Positions 46,135-55,449 of a stretch of DNA of 64,000 bases are shown piece by piece. The notes under the pieces are model-generated. The model searched no databases. It had not been told where the DNA came from and worked only from the letters and a program-made list of their open reading frames with translations. The DNA comes from Emydura subglobosa (taxonomy: Eukaryota; Chordata; Testudines; Chelidae), in contig ML679961.1 of the NCBI GenBank assembly GCA_007922225.1, positions 66,291,075 through 66,355,074 on the forward strand. The letters are read 5' to 3'. The position numbers and the translations under genes are program-made. Position 1 is the stretch's first letter. The number at the start of each line of letters is the position of its first letter.

Positions 46135-46470
46135 TTTCTTGAGGATTTCTCTTTTTTTCTGAAGAGGGGTTATCTGGCAATGGGTCAGAGGAGGGTCTCA
46201 GCGACTTTTCCATGAGAATATATCTCAGTCAGAGATCCCTCTCTCTTCTGGCTTTGGTTCTTGCATGATACGCATTTTTGAGGTACATGATCCTCATCCA
46301 GCCAGTTATCTTAGTATGAAAAAAAGTTTCTGTATGGGTGCTGATGCTAAATAACACAGCCCAATGAAAGCTTAGAATCCAAAACGCCCTAGAGTAGGAA
46401 TAAAAACATTCCTCATACTCCCCTATTTTTTGTTTGTTTGAGCTATGTAGCACAGAGTCTGGAAAAGCCT

Positions 46471-47059
46471 GCATATAGCTGAGAACTAAAGTGTACAGGA
46501 TTTAAGCAGCTGGGGCACTCTCTTCCTACCAATGACTGACAGGCTTAGTTCTGACTCCTCTGCAGCAGATAGGCTCCTGTGCTGTAATAGGCTGCCTGGG
46601 CAGCCGTTACAGACTGTGAGCGCTGCCCACACTGCTCGGCTCTGAGTACTGCCCAGCTCCTGCTTCTGACAGGGCCAGGGGAAGGAGTCTCGGAGGAAGT
46701 GGAGGAGCAGGGGAAGGGCCTCATGACAAGAGGGGGCTAAGGCCCATCTCAGCCACCCCCTTCCCCCGCCACCAGGAAGAAGCTGGTGCTGCCTCTGGTT
46801 TATATGCATGTGTGTGCTTGCTTCTGTGAGTGTGTATGTATGTATGTATTCAGTGCATGTTTATGGCTATAACCATAGCTCCCACTCCGCAGCAAAAATT
46901 CTGATGTTATGATTTAGGTGGTCATCACAAATTTGACAGATGTAATCTAAGTTCAGTAATAACCTTTTTAAGTATGCAAAAAAACCAAAACAACTTTTTT
47001 AAGTTGCTTGCCATGTGCAAATGAACAAAATGTAACTGTGACTTCGGCTAAATTGTCTA
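46471..47059. other. Intronic DNA without recognisable gene
   Basis: Includes a GC-richer stretch at 46500-46800 with an open minus frame lacking domains, and a (TATG)n tract at 46834-46850. Confidence 0.45.
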
Positions 47060-47360
47060 TTCTTCTGTGTGGGCTGGCAGAGCCCTCAGGGAGCAACAAC
47101 TATGGGGGGCGGGGCCCAGGCTGAAGTAGGTCAGTCTGGCCCTCCGCCTGCGCTGGGCAGTTGCTCTCAGGCACCCCTGCCCCCATCCGGGCATACTTCT
47201 CCACTGCTCCTGGATCTGTGCGTCTGGCCAGCAGCTGCCGTTCTCGCTGCTCTGCCTTCAGAACTGGGCAGTTGGAGAGCGGCAGCTACTATGGGATGAC
47301 TATGGGGGATGGGGGGCTAAAGGCAAAAGTTGGGGTTGCTATAGTCCCCGAAAGTCCTGC
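47060..47360. repeat. GC-rich repeat, class unknown
   Basis: Bounded by AACAACTATGGGGGGCGGGG (47095) and ACTATGGGGGATGGGGGGC (47300), with the word CTATGGG at both ends and a third in the middle. It has the look of a dispersed GC-rich element, but no termini or target duplication were found. Confidence 0.35.
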
Positions 47361-47374
47361 CCAGCACCACCCCA

Positions 47375-47640
47375 ATGCAAACATTGCATGCAGACACACA
47401 TACTACATGGAAACTCACAGTACATAACATATACAAAGCATACGCACATGCTATATGGCCATCCACATACACCCACACATAAGAGGACATGCAGTATAAA
47501 TACACTGTAAACACACATTCACTATCCACTCAAGGGCAGGCACATAATATACACAATATAAGCACACAGGGGTACATAATATGCACACACTTCATACATA
47601 CATACTTTATGAATTCTTTTACACTTCTAACAAACATATA
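47375..47640. repeat. CA-rich degenerate minisatellite tract
   Basis: Repeated words ACATAC, CACACAT and TACATAATA in loose succession, for example CATAATATACACAATATAAG at 47541. No fixed period is evident and no spacer-repeat order that would suggest a designed array. Confidence 0.6.
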
Positions 47641-48887
47641 TTACTACTAATCTCAGAAATGATATTTTTCAACTTTCAGGATTATCAAGGTTTAGATGGA
47701 TTCTTTTCCTCCATGAAGTCAGATATGTAGTGGGGTCTGTGTCTACTATAGCCCCCTACCTGAGATTCAAGTTACATTAATTCAAAAGTCAATAGCATGG
47801 TATTTTCCCCACAAACTACTTTGAGCTGTGTAAGAAGACAACCCCTAACACTTATGCTGGAAAACCTGTACATGCTTTCAAGTGTCAGCCACACATTCTT
47901 TAAGATTTGTCCCCAATTTTCTTGTTCATTTTTCATAATTAGTATTGTTACTGAAAAAAACACCTTCTTTTGCCGATCCACACATAGATCACTCTATAAG
48001 GCTAGTAAAAAGCAATCTGATTATTCTTTACCCTGTGGATTTATTTCAGCAACATATCAAGATATTAAGCCCTTAAAAGTCAGAGCTTTAATTTCACATA
48101 TAGGCAGGGGAAGAGTGGGTAAGAAGTGTGATTTCTCTTCTGCACTACTGTGCATGAGAGGAGATTCGATTTTTTTACCCTTGTGAGTGATACAGAGACC
48201 CATGGATGGCAACGAGAAAAAGGTTCACTGTTCTTTGTGAACAATTCTGGTCTCAGATCTGACAAGCTCACTACATGTAGTACACCACTTTCATGGTATT
48301 TATTCACAGTGTGTAGCTTGCGAAAGCTTGTCATCATTGTGAGATGTGTGTACAGATAATAGTTAAGGAATAATATATGCAACTATATTAAAAATTATTC
48401 TCTTACAGTCTTGAAGTAAAAGTTAGTCACCAGAGAATCATATGTCTTGGTGATGACCCATTCAAGCAGGAGGGAGTTGTCACCCTCCCTGGCTAACCAA
48501 TTATGTAAAGTATTATTCAACTGTCTATCCTTTCCCAGAACAGTAAATGGAAAACCACCAAAGATAACTGCGAACAATCAAAACCACCTGGAGGTGAAAA
48601 AGGAACATTACAACACTCAGGGGATCACCTTGTCATTGAATAAAGACAAAAGACTGTATCAGCATAGCACAGAGCGGGGAGAAGCACTCTGAATCCATTC
48701 ACTGATGAGACAGCCTATTGAACAGGGGTGTTTTTTATGAAAGATTGGATGCTACTGGTTCCTATGTAGACAGATAGCTTTGAAATAGACTGAACTTTGG
48801 AGAAAAGCTACTTTATTAGGTAGGAAAGGTAAATATTAATAAGTGTAGGCCCTAGTTCGTATTTTATTATTTTATCTTGCATTGTAA
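47641..48887. other. Intronic DNA without recognisable gene
   Basis: AT-rich unique-looking sequence. The 129-residue plus frame at 47797-48186 and the 100-residue minus frame at 48080-48382 show no domain. Confidence 0.45.
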
Positions 48888-49250
48888 GATGTTACTTACC
48901 TTGTGAAGTAACGATGGTTCTTTGATATGTGTACCCCTATGGATGCTCTCCACTGTAGGTGTGTTTGTGTCCCTGCGCTGTTGATTGGAGAACTTCAATG
49001 GCAGTGTCTGTTAGGCCCTCACATGCTAAGGCTAGTCAGTACGCATGGCCTAATCCCCCCTCAGTTCCTTCTCAACCACAGTCATTGACAAGAACGCCAA
49101 AGTAGAGGGGAGGAGGGCGAGTTGTGGAGCACCCATAGGGGGACACATCTCGAAGAACCATCATTACTGCATAAGGTGAGTAACTTCTTCTTCACGTAGT
49201 GTCCCTATGGGTGCTCCACTGTAGGTCACTCCCGAGCAATACCCATTCTG
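48888..49250 (-). repeat. DIRS 3' terminal repeat and internal complementary region
   Basis: Three related segments. GTTACTTACCTTGTGAAGTA with CCCTATGGATGCTCTCCACT at 48890-48960 is repeated inverted at 49118-49186 (GGAGCACCCATAGGGGGACA then AAGGTGAGTAAC), and again direct at 49187-49230 (GTGTCCCTATGGGTGCTCCA). Such complementary ends are thought to circularise DIRS cDNA during replication. The 48890 and 49118 segments can form a stem of about 65 bp. Confidence 0.85.
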
Positions 49251-49943
49251 TAGGGTTGAGACTTCAGTCAGGTCAGTTACAGGTGACAGCATTGGAGAGC
49301 CAAAGATGGCCTCAGAGGTGGAATCCCCAGTGATCACATACTGTTCTGCAAAAGCGTGGCCTGATGCCCATGTTGCCACTCTACAGATCTCTGAGATACA
49401 GACATTCTTGAAGAAAGTGACAGATGAGGAGATGGATCTTGTAAAGTGTGTATGAATAGAGTCTGGAGGGGTCATGCTGCCAATTTGGTAACATTGTCTG
49501 ATGCAGTTCAAGACCCACTTAGAGAGCCTTTGGGCTGATGTTGCTGAGCCCTTGAATTATTCTGCAATGGAGAGGAAAAGCCTAGGGGATTTCCTGAAGA
49601 TCTTTATCCTGTCAAGGTAGAAGCCCAGGGCTCTTTTGACATCTAGGGTATGTAATTTAGCCTCCCTATTGTCTTGGTGAGGTGTGGGGTAGAAGACTGT
49701 AAAGTGAAGCAATTGATTCATGTGGAACAAACATGTTACTTCAGGAATTAATTTTGGATGTGGCCTAAGCATAATCTTGTCTGGAAAAAATACTATGTAG
49801 GTGGGATGCACCACGAGAGCTGCTCTCTCTTTTATTCTCCTGGCTGAGGTAATCACTATCAGGAAGGCTGTTTTCGCTGAGGTGACCAATGATTCGAAGG
49901 GAGGCCTAGTAAGTCCTTTCCATACCAGGTTTAGATCCCACAC
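49164..49943 (-). pseudogene. DIRS tyrosine recombinase catalytic part, one in-frame stop
   Basis: From 49943 to 49164 the minus strand stays in a single frame apart from one TAA at 49557-49559. Visible motifs: AFLIVITSARRIKERAAL holding the first catalytic Arg (about 49870-49830), TLDVKRALGFYLDRIK, SAQRLSKW just after the stop, HFTRS giving the HxxR pair (about 49450-49436), and EICRVATWASGHAFAEQYVI with the Tyr nucleophile (49400-49335). Thus all four catalytic positions are retained. The enzyme would integrate circular cDNA without target duplication. The N-terminal part lies beyond the Polinton-like insertion (53588-53226), and upstream of 49943 the frame meets two stops. Confidence 0.82.
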
Positions 49944-50070
49944 TGAAGTAAGGACGTCAAAGTTGAGGGAAGAGGTTTACTATACCCTAGAGGAACCTTT
50001 TGTTAGTTGGGTACCAAACTGAGTACCCCTCTACAGGTTGGTGAAAGGCTGTTATAGCTGCTAAATGGAC

Positions 50071-50310
50071 AGTAATACAAGGGCTCTACCATCAATCAAA
50101 CATTGGCCCCGACCCCTGACCCCTCAGGTTCTGCCCACTGGTTACCTTATGGCCCGCCCCCTGGGGTATTACTTCCTGGTCAAGATGGACACCTGACCAG
50201 AAGTGGATCATGTGACTCCTCTGAGAACTCTTCCCACCGCCCTCCACCAATAGGAGCGGGTTTCGCCCACGCAGGACCACCCCCGAGACTGGATTTGACC
50301 AAATAGAGCA
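50071..50310 (+). repeat. Left terminal inverted repeat of Polinton-like element
   Basis: Pairs with 52975-53219 through words such as ACCATCAATCAAACATTGGC, GGCCCGCCCCCTGGGGT (right arm GGCCTGCCCCCTGGGGT), CCTCTGAGAACTC and GGATTTGACCAAA. Similarity is roughly four in five bases by eye. Confidence 0.85.
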
Positions 50311-50475
50311 CTGTAGGGCCTTCTTATAGTATTAAACAGTAAATCACCATGCATAACAATCCTTAATGTTACTGTACCCTCTCCTGATTGCAGGACCTTG
50401 CAGATATCAATGAATGTTTTAGGGTGGGTTTTTTTTTTTTTTTTCTCATTTTAAACATGTTTCTTTCATGCTTAC

Positions 50476-50771
50476 TGTTTTGAAATAAAATGGATGTGCC
50501 ACAACCATAGTAAGCATCCTACAAATACCTTTAGCTTTTAAATGTTTGATTGTTCTTACAACAAATCCTTTTTTAAAAAAAAAATAAAAGTATGGTGGAG
50601 GTTTGTGAACCTTTAAAACATTTGTTTGTTTTGAAATAAAATGGATGTGCCACAACCATAGTAAACACCCTACAAACACCCATAGCTTTTAAATATTTGA
50701 TTGTTCTTACAACAAATGCTTTTCTTTTTTTTTAAATAAAAGTATGGTGGTGGTTTGTGGACCCTTGCAAC
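50476..50771 (+). repeat. 151-bp tandem duplication carrying polyA signals
   Basis: The units begin TGTTTTGAAATAAAATGGAT at 50476 and 50627. Each holds GTGCCACAACCATAGTAA, a CTTTTAAAT...TTGTTCTTACAACAAA segment, and AAATAAAAGTATGGTGG. Each unit contains two AATAAA hexamers on the plus strand, giving four in about 290 bp. The units differ by scattered substitutions and oligo-T/A length. Confidence 0.9.
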
Positions 50772-50885
50772 ATTTCAGATTTTGGGGCTTTTTTGGGTTA
50801 GGCCCTTGTTTATTTTTGTAAATATATTATTTTAAACTTGTCATGATTTTGAATAGCTAGAAAAACTGACCCACAGTGTTCAGCA

Positions 50886-51080
50886 TACTCCTGAGGTTTT
50901 AATTTTAAACTGTCTGATTGCCTTCTACAAACTCCCAGGGGTATATTTAAACTGTCCAGTCGCATTCTGCAAACTCCCAGGGTTATATTTAAAACTGTCC
51001 AATAGCTTCCAGCAAACTCCTGAGGTTATATTTAAACTGTCCAATTGCCTCTACAAATTCCTGAGGTTTTATTTAATTTT
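50886..51080 (+). repeat. Minisatellite, 41-45 bp unit, four full copies and a partial fifth
   Basis: Units start at 50886, 50931, 50973, 51016 and 51057. The shared pattern is ACTCCTGAGG, then TTATATTTAAACTGTCCA, then a pyrimidine-rich end with TACAA. It sits in the interior of the Polinton-like element beside the polyA-signal cassettes. Confidence 0.9.
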
Positions 51081-51628
51081 CTATTATTCAGAGCTCAACA
51101 ACCCCACTCACTCACCTCCCTTACTGTGAGTGAATGCCCATCGAACCTAATTACTTATCATTAACTAATCCTGATAGAAACTAAGATGCATGATCAATCA
51201 CATCTAGACCAACAGACTGGTTAAGTCAATAGAGTCAACCTTGTACTTCAGTGGGGTGGGGTGATTAAACCATCAGCTCAACAGGGTGAATCAGCACTAT
51301 TGTACTCAGACAAATATCACAAACATCCTTGTTGTATACAGTTTTTTTTGTTTGTTTGTTTTTTTGCTTTATTTTAAAACACTTTTTTTTTGTTTGTTTT
51401 TCCCACAGGATTCTACTACACACATTTCAGCTTTTTGCTGTAAATACACAAAGACACAATAGCTGGATTCTCAAAAAAGCATTTTTTATTTAGAAGACAT
51501 GCAGCCCCCTTGAAAACAAACCAAGATGCTCCATCAAAATATTTATCATATTTAAGGTCCACACAGACCTTGTAACAGAAACACAGGTAGTCACAAGGCC
51601 CCTTTTCAATAGATACATTTATTTATAA

Positions 51629-51889
51629 CTAACAAACTTTAGATTGCATGTACGTCCCCTTGCCATTCTCTAACTTAATCCTTTTGGATTTCTTACAAAT
51701 AGTCTGCTTCCTAAGTAGGGTTCTATAACTTTTTGTGCAGACCAGACAGTCCATATCACTCTCTAAACAGGAGTTTGGTCTTCTGGTTTGGTCATTTTCT
51801 TTAAAACACTGCCAGAGTCTTGACCAAACTACACAGCATCTACCAAGGTCATCCCTTGTGCTAAATGTTCTTGAGTTAAGCAGAGACAT
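51629..51889 (-). CDS. Hypothetical ORF inside the Polinton-like element
   Basis: An 86-residue minus-strand frame starting MSLLNSRTF, with several Cys (RCCVVW, DCLVCTK) and a Lys-rich tail (KKSKRIKL). A minus-strand AATAAA lies about 140 bp downstream (51487-51492). No family is recognised. It may be a remnant of a gene captured by the element, part of a spliced gene, or chance. Codon use cannot be judged at this length. Confidence 0.3.
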   Translation of the reverse strand: MSLLNSRTFSTRDDLGRCCVVWSRLWQCFKENDQTRRPNSCLESDMDCLVCTKSYRTLLRKQTICKKSKRIKLENGKGTYMQSKVC

Positions 51890-52005
51890 TGCATAACATA
51901 ACGTATGGCAATAACAGCATTTAATAAGCTTTCAGTTTTGAAGTTTATATCCTCTGAAGTCCAAGTCACACAGTCATGGTGCCATTGGTTTGGTGCGTCT
52001 ATGAC

Positions 52006-52680
52006 TTAGCCCTCACAATCTTCAAAAAGCTTTTCCCTAAGGCAGTGATTAAGGACAGCATAAACAGCTACACGTACAATAGACGGCATTACTTTTTTAT
52101 GCTCACGACGTGGCACTGGCTCAATTAGTTCCATGCCAAGCCTCCTCAAACTCCATATAGGCATCATCCTCGGTATCATCTTCTTCGATTTGTATTGGCG
52201 TTGAGCAAAAACAAGATGGGCCTGAGTCATCTACGTTGTCTGATGCAACATTGTTCAGGAAATCGGGGCCCGAAAGGCATTGTTGAGCTGTCAAGAGATT
52301 TTCAGAAAAGAAATAGATGTAAGCCCACACTGCTTGGTTTTTTTTAAAAAAAGATTTATTCAACCCCAGTCAGTTCCTAATCCCATCAAGCCCCACATCC
52401 TTGAGCATCACTTCTTATCAGTCCTTTACCTGTACAGCGTCTTCTCCATTTGCTTTGTCATTCGGTGCTGGTGAGAAGCCGTCAGGCTTGTCTGGCTGCC
52501 TCACGATCGATCGATCAGGTTTCGGTGTATCCAACAAAGGCTAGGCCAAAGGGCTCACCTCAGCTGCTTCCTCCTCCTTCTCAGCACTGTCGCTGATTTA
52601 GCGCTTTCTACGCAGGGGGGCAAGGGCCTAGGAGCTAAAACAAATTCCGAAGTTCTCATGGGTGTGGTGAAGAAGTCCAT
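52006..52680 (-). CDS. Possible small spliced gene inside the Polinton-like element
   Basis: On the minus strand an ATG at 52680-52678 opens a 41-codon frame ending in a basic RRRRKQL stretch. A good splice donor (AG|GTGAGC, GT at 52558-52557) overlaps its stop. Downstream, TGAAAATCTCTTGACAG near 52290 looks like a splice acceptor. It is followed by an acidic frame with EEDDTEDDAYMEFEEAW (to 52121) and an overlapping frame (52145-52006) with MELIEPVPRREHKKVMP. A minus AATAAA at about 52360 lies inside the would-be intron. The layout resembles a compact early gene of a small DNA virus or Polinton, but no homologue is recognised and the exon join is a guess. Confidence 0.25.
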
Positions 52681-52849
52681 GTTTTCCTCTCAGCGCTTCC
52701 ATGATTTCTGAAACACACATTCTTGAAACGAGACGGGTTCTTCTGCTTGGCCCTTGGCATTCCAAGGGCAGTGCTGCCAACCTGCCAACCATCAAGCCCC
52801 AGAGATCGGTAGGGGTTCTAGCCTAAACCTCCGCGCTATACCTATTCTG

Positions 52850-53219
52850 ATTGGTACACGTTTCCCCTCTGGGACAGTCTAAGTGAGTGAAAGCCACTCT
52901 AATTCGTAGAGGGTGGTGGGAGAAGGTCTCAGAGGGGTCACATGATCCTCTCCTGGGGTGGGTCACTCTGCCCCGCCACGTGCCCTTTTTGGTCAAATCC
53001 ACTCTTGGGGTGGTCCTGCGGGGGTGAAACCCACTCCCATTGATGGAGGCGGTAGGAGGAGTTCTCAGAGGGGTCATATGACCCACTTCCGGTAAGGTGG
53101 GTATCTTGACCTGGAAGTCTAACACCCCAGGGGGCAGGCCGTATAGTGACAGGTGGGCGGGGTCTGCGGGGCCAGGGATGGGGCCAATGTTTGATTGATG
53201 GTAGGGCCCTTGTACTACT
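52850..53219 (-). repeat. Right terminal inverted repeat with an extra internal 136-bp tandem copy
   Basis: The arm proper is 52975-53219, the inverse of 50071-50310. The word TCTCAGAGGGGTCA occurs at 52927 and 53063, 136 bp apart, together with GTGGTGGGAG / GGCGGTAGGAG and the ...CCACTC... flanks. The right arm therefore carries a second, diverged partial copy that the left arm lacks. Confidence 0.75.
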
Positions 53220-53225
53220 ATGGAC

Positions 53226-53588
53226 TCTAAGACAGCTTTGGGATAATTCTGACTTTTTAAGGGTTAGGGCATAGTCTAGGATATGTTGAAGTGCTGCGGA
53301 TGTTGGGGAGATTTGGCAAGATGTGCACCAAATCTGAAACCTGGACCATTTCTGCAGGTAAGTGCATCATGCTGAGGACTTCCTACTGTGTAACAGAACA
53401 TCTTGTACCTCTCCTGAACAGGAGTTTTCTAGGTGTTGGAACCAAGCAGAAGCCATGCCCTGAGGTGGAACTTGGGATGTAGGTTCCACCCTTTGTTCTG
53501 TGAGAGAAGGTGCAGAATGGTTGGGAAAGAGATCAGTGGGTATGTTGTGAGTTGTGGTAGATAAGGATGCTAGGACTGTCTCAGCCAT
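53226..53588 (-). pseudogene. DIRS recombinase N-terminal part, separated by the insertion
   Basis: The minus frame at 53588-53367 (MAETVLASL start, then AWFQHLENSCSGEVQDVLLH) corresponds to the segment between RNase H and the recombinase core in DIRS elements, where an HQLLxxNLSxEVxxVL-like helix is usual. It is contiguous with 49943-50070 once the 3149-bp insertion is removed. Confidence 0.6.
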
Positions 53589-55242
53589 GTCAGAGCAATC
53601 AGGATGACGTGAGCGCCATCTTTTTTTATTTTCAGCAGGACCTTTGACAGAAAGGTAAACAGAGGAAAGATGTACAGAAGATCCTTGTCTGAGGGGAAGA
53701 GGTGAGCATCGCCCAGGGAGTGCTGTCCTATCTCAGCTCTGGAGCAGTAGCATGGATATTTCTTGTTCAGGTGAGTGGTGAACAGGTCTGTGGATGGTGT
53801 CCCCCAACGTCTGAATAAGTCTTGAAGCACTGTCGGGTCTCTCTCTCGCTAGTGGCCATATGGGAATTTGTGACTAAGACTGTCCAAAATCGAGTTTTGT
53901 GTGCCCAAAAGGTATGTTGCGGACAACATAACGTTGTGGGAAATGCACCAATTCCATAACCTCATTGTTTCTGTGCACAGCGAGGACAACCTGGCTCCTC
54001 CTTCTTGGTTGACGTAGTATATGCAGGCAATAGTATCTGTTAAGATCTCTGTGCGTGATCCTATAATCAGCAGAAGGAAATGGGGAGAGGTATTCCTGAT
54101 GATTCTTAGCTCGAGGAGATGGATATGGTGGGTATCTCTGAGGGCAAACATTTGCCTTGTGTTGTGAGACCATTTAGATGTGCTCCCCACCCTATGAGTG
54201 ATGTGTTAGTGGTTACAGCGCAATGATGGTATTGTTTACGAGAAGGGGATCCGTTTGCAAATGTTGGCTGAGTCATTCCACCAGTCTAAGGAGTGTTTGA
54301 TCCTGGTAAGTAGTGACAGGGATTTGACCAGACTGTTCTTGTTTGGTCTATAATCCGAGTTGAACCACACTGCATATGAAGCCTGCTGCCTGCTGCCATA
54401 TGCCCCAAGAGCTGGAAGCAGAGCCTGGCTGGTTTTTGTGGACTGCTTTGAGCAATGATTTAAGTGTGACCAAGGACAGGAACCTGTGTTGAGGTAAGAG
54501 TGCTTTGGCCTGTAACGAACTGAGGTCAGCCACTATGAATTCCAGGCGTTTCACTGGAGTGAGGGTTGACTTCTGGCTGTTGATCGGTAGACCCAGTCCA
54601 GTAAACAAGTATATTGTAGTGTTGGTGACTTGGAGAGCCTCTCAAAGAGATCAGGCTCTGAGGAGACAATCATCCAGGTATGGGTAGATCATTATCCCTT
54701 GAGAGTGTAAATGAGCGGCTACCAAGAAGATAACCTTGGAAAATACTCTCGGGGCCGATGGTAGTCCAAAAGGGAGAACTCTGTATTGATAGTGGTCATG
54801 ACTCAGAGTGAATCTGAAGAATCTTCTGTGAGCTGGTAGGATCGAGATGTGAAAATATGCGTCCTGAAGATCGAGGGCTCAAAACCAGTCTCCCTGTTCC
54901 AATGCCAGAATGATCCTTGATAAGATGACCAGATTGAATTTTTGAGGCTTGACAAACTTGTTGAGAGCTCTGAGGTCTAGTACCTCCCTTCCTTTTGGGT
55001 ATTAGGAAATAATGAGAGTAGAACCCTTTGCCTCATAGACGTTGAGGTACTGGTTCTATGGCTCCTAACTGGAGAAGGTGATCTATTTCTTGTAGTAACC
55101 TCTTGTCAGAAGGGTCCCTAAAGAGGGATGAGGAAGGGAACTGTGTAGGGGTTAGGGAGGTAAAATGGATGAAGTACCCTGTTCGAATGATCTCTAGGAC
55201 ACATTGATCCAATGTTATGCATTCCCAGGCACTGCATAACAT
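53570..55242 (-). pseudogene. DIRS reverse transcriptase-RNase H, copy D, broken
   Basis: The minus-strand order is RT start RLLQEIDHLLQLGAIEPVPQ (55100-55035), and YLDD at 54669-54680. Next comes the frame at 54608-54348 with GLPINSQKSTLTPVKRLEFI and the RNase H frame at 54190-53849 (IHLLELRIIRNT, DTIACIYYVNQEGGARLSSL, LWNWC). The downstream segment at 53830-53570 has LFRRWGTPSTDLFTTHLNKK and SRAEIGQHSLGDA. The catalytic Asp of the ITTDAS block is not visible, and frameshifts fall between segments. It is the same enzyme as in copy C but a different subfamily. Confidence 0.82.
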
Positions 55243-55449
55243 TGCCAGTAGGTGGCCAAATGCGTGAAAAGTGATGGTTGGCTGTATCAGTTGAGGGGGA
55301 GTGGTTTAACAGTGACTCACTGACCCATCAAAACTGTTATTTTGATGTAGAGGGCTGGGACGAAGACTGCGGGCCAGATGGTTTGCATTTAGGGATTTTC
55401 CCTTTCTTTCTTTGTGGCTCATAGTGATGCTGAGGTGGGTACTCAGGTG

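Larger units (their letters stand above)
41974..46470 (-). mobile_element. DIRS retrotransposon copy C, recombinase missing
   Basis: The 3' terminal and internal complementary repeats lie at 41974-42335: GGTTACTCACCTTGTGCAGT, then the inverse ACTGCATAAGGTGTAACC near 42283-42300, then the direct form again. Next on the minus strand come RNase H/RT (42700-44211), gag (44365-45430) and a degraded N-terminal Cys/His region (about 46240-46320). The recombinase expected between the 3' repeats and RNase H is absent and a 100-bp piece of RNase H sequence sits in its place. An LTR is inserted at 45479-46134. The 5' end is not clear. Confidence 0.75.
50071..53219. mobile_element. Polinton/Maverick-like non-autonomous element with 6-bp TSD
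   Basis: 3149 bp bounded by AGTAATACAAGGGCTCTACC at the left and the inverse GGGCCCTTGTACTACT at the right, that is 5'-AG...CT-3' ends. It is flanked by ATGGAC on both sides (50065-50070 and 53220-53225). The terminal inverted repeats extend about 240 bp. A 6-bp duplication, AG/CT termini and long inverted repeats are the known Polinton signature. None of the standard genes (protein-primed DNA polymerase, integrase, ATPase, protease, capsid proteins) is recognisable, so it is a deleted or non-autonomous form. It interrupts the DIRS recombinase gene and joins cleanly when removed. GC content is high in the arms and low in the interior. Confidence 0.78.

Noticed and set aside
47375..47640. CA-rich tract as a CRISPR-like or designed array
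   Set aside because: There are no constant repeats with unique spacers of fixed length; it is degenerate simple sequence in a vertebrate genome.
50071..53219. Foldback or hAT element instead of a Polinton-like one
   Set aside because: The duplication is 6 bp, not 8 or 3, and the ends are AG...CT rather than CAG...CTG.
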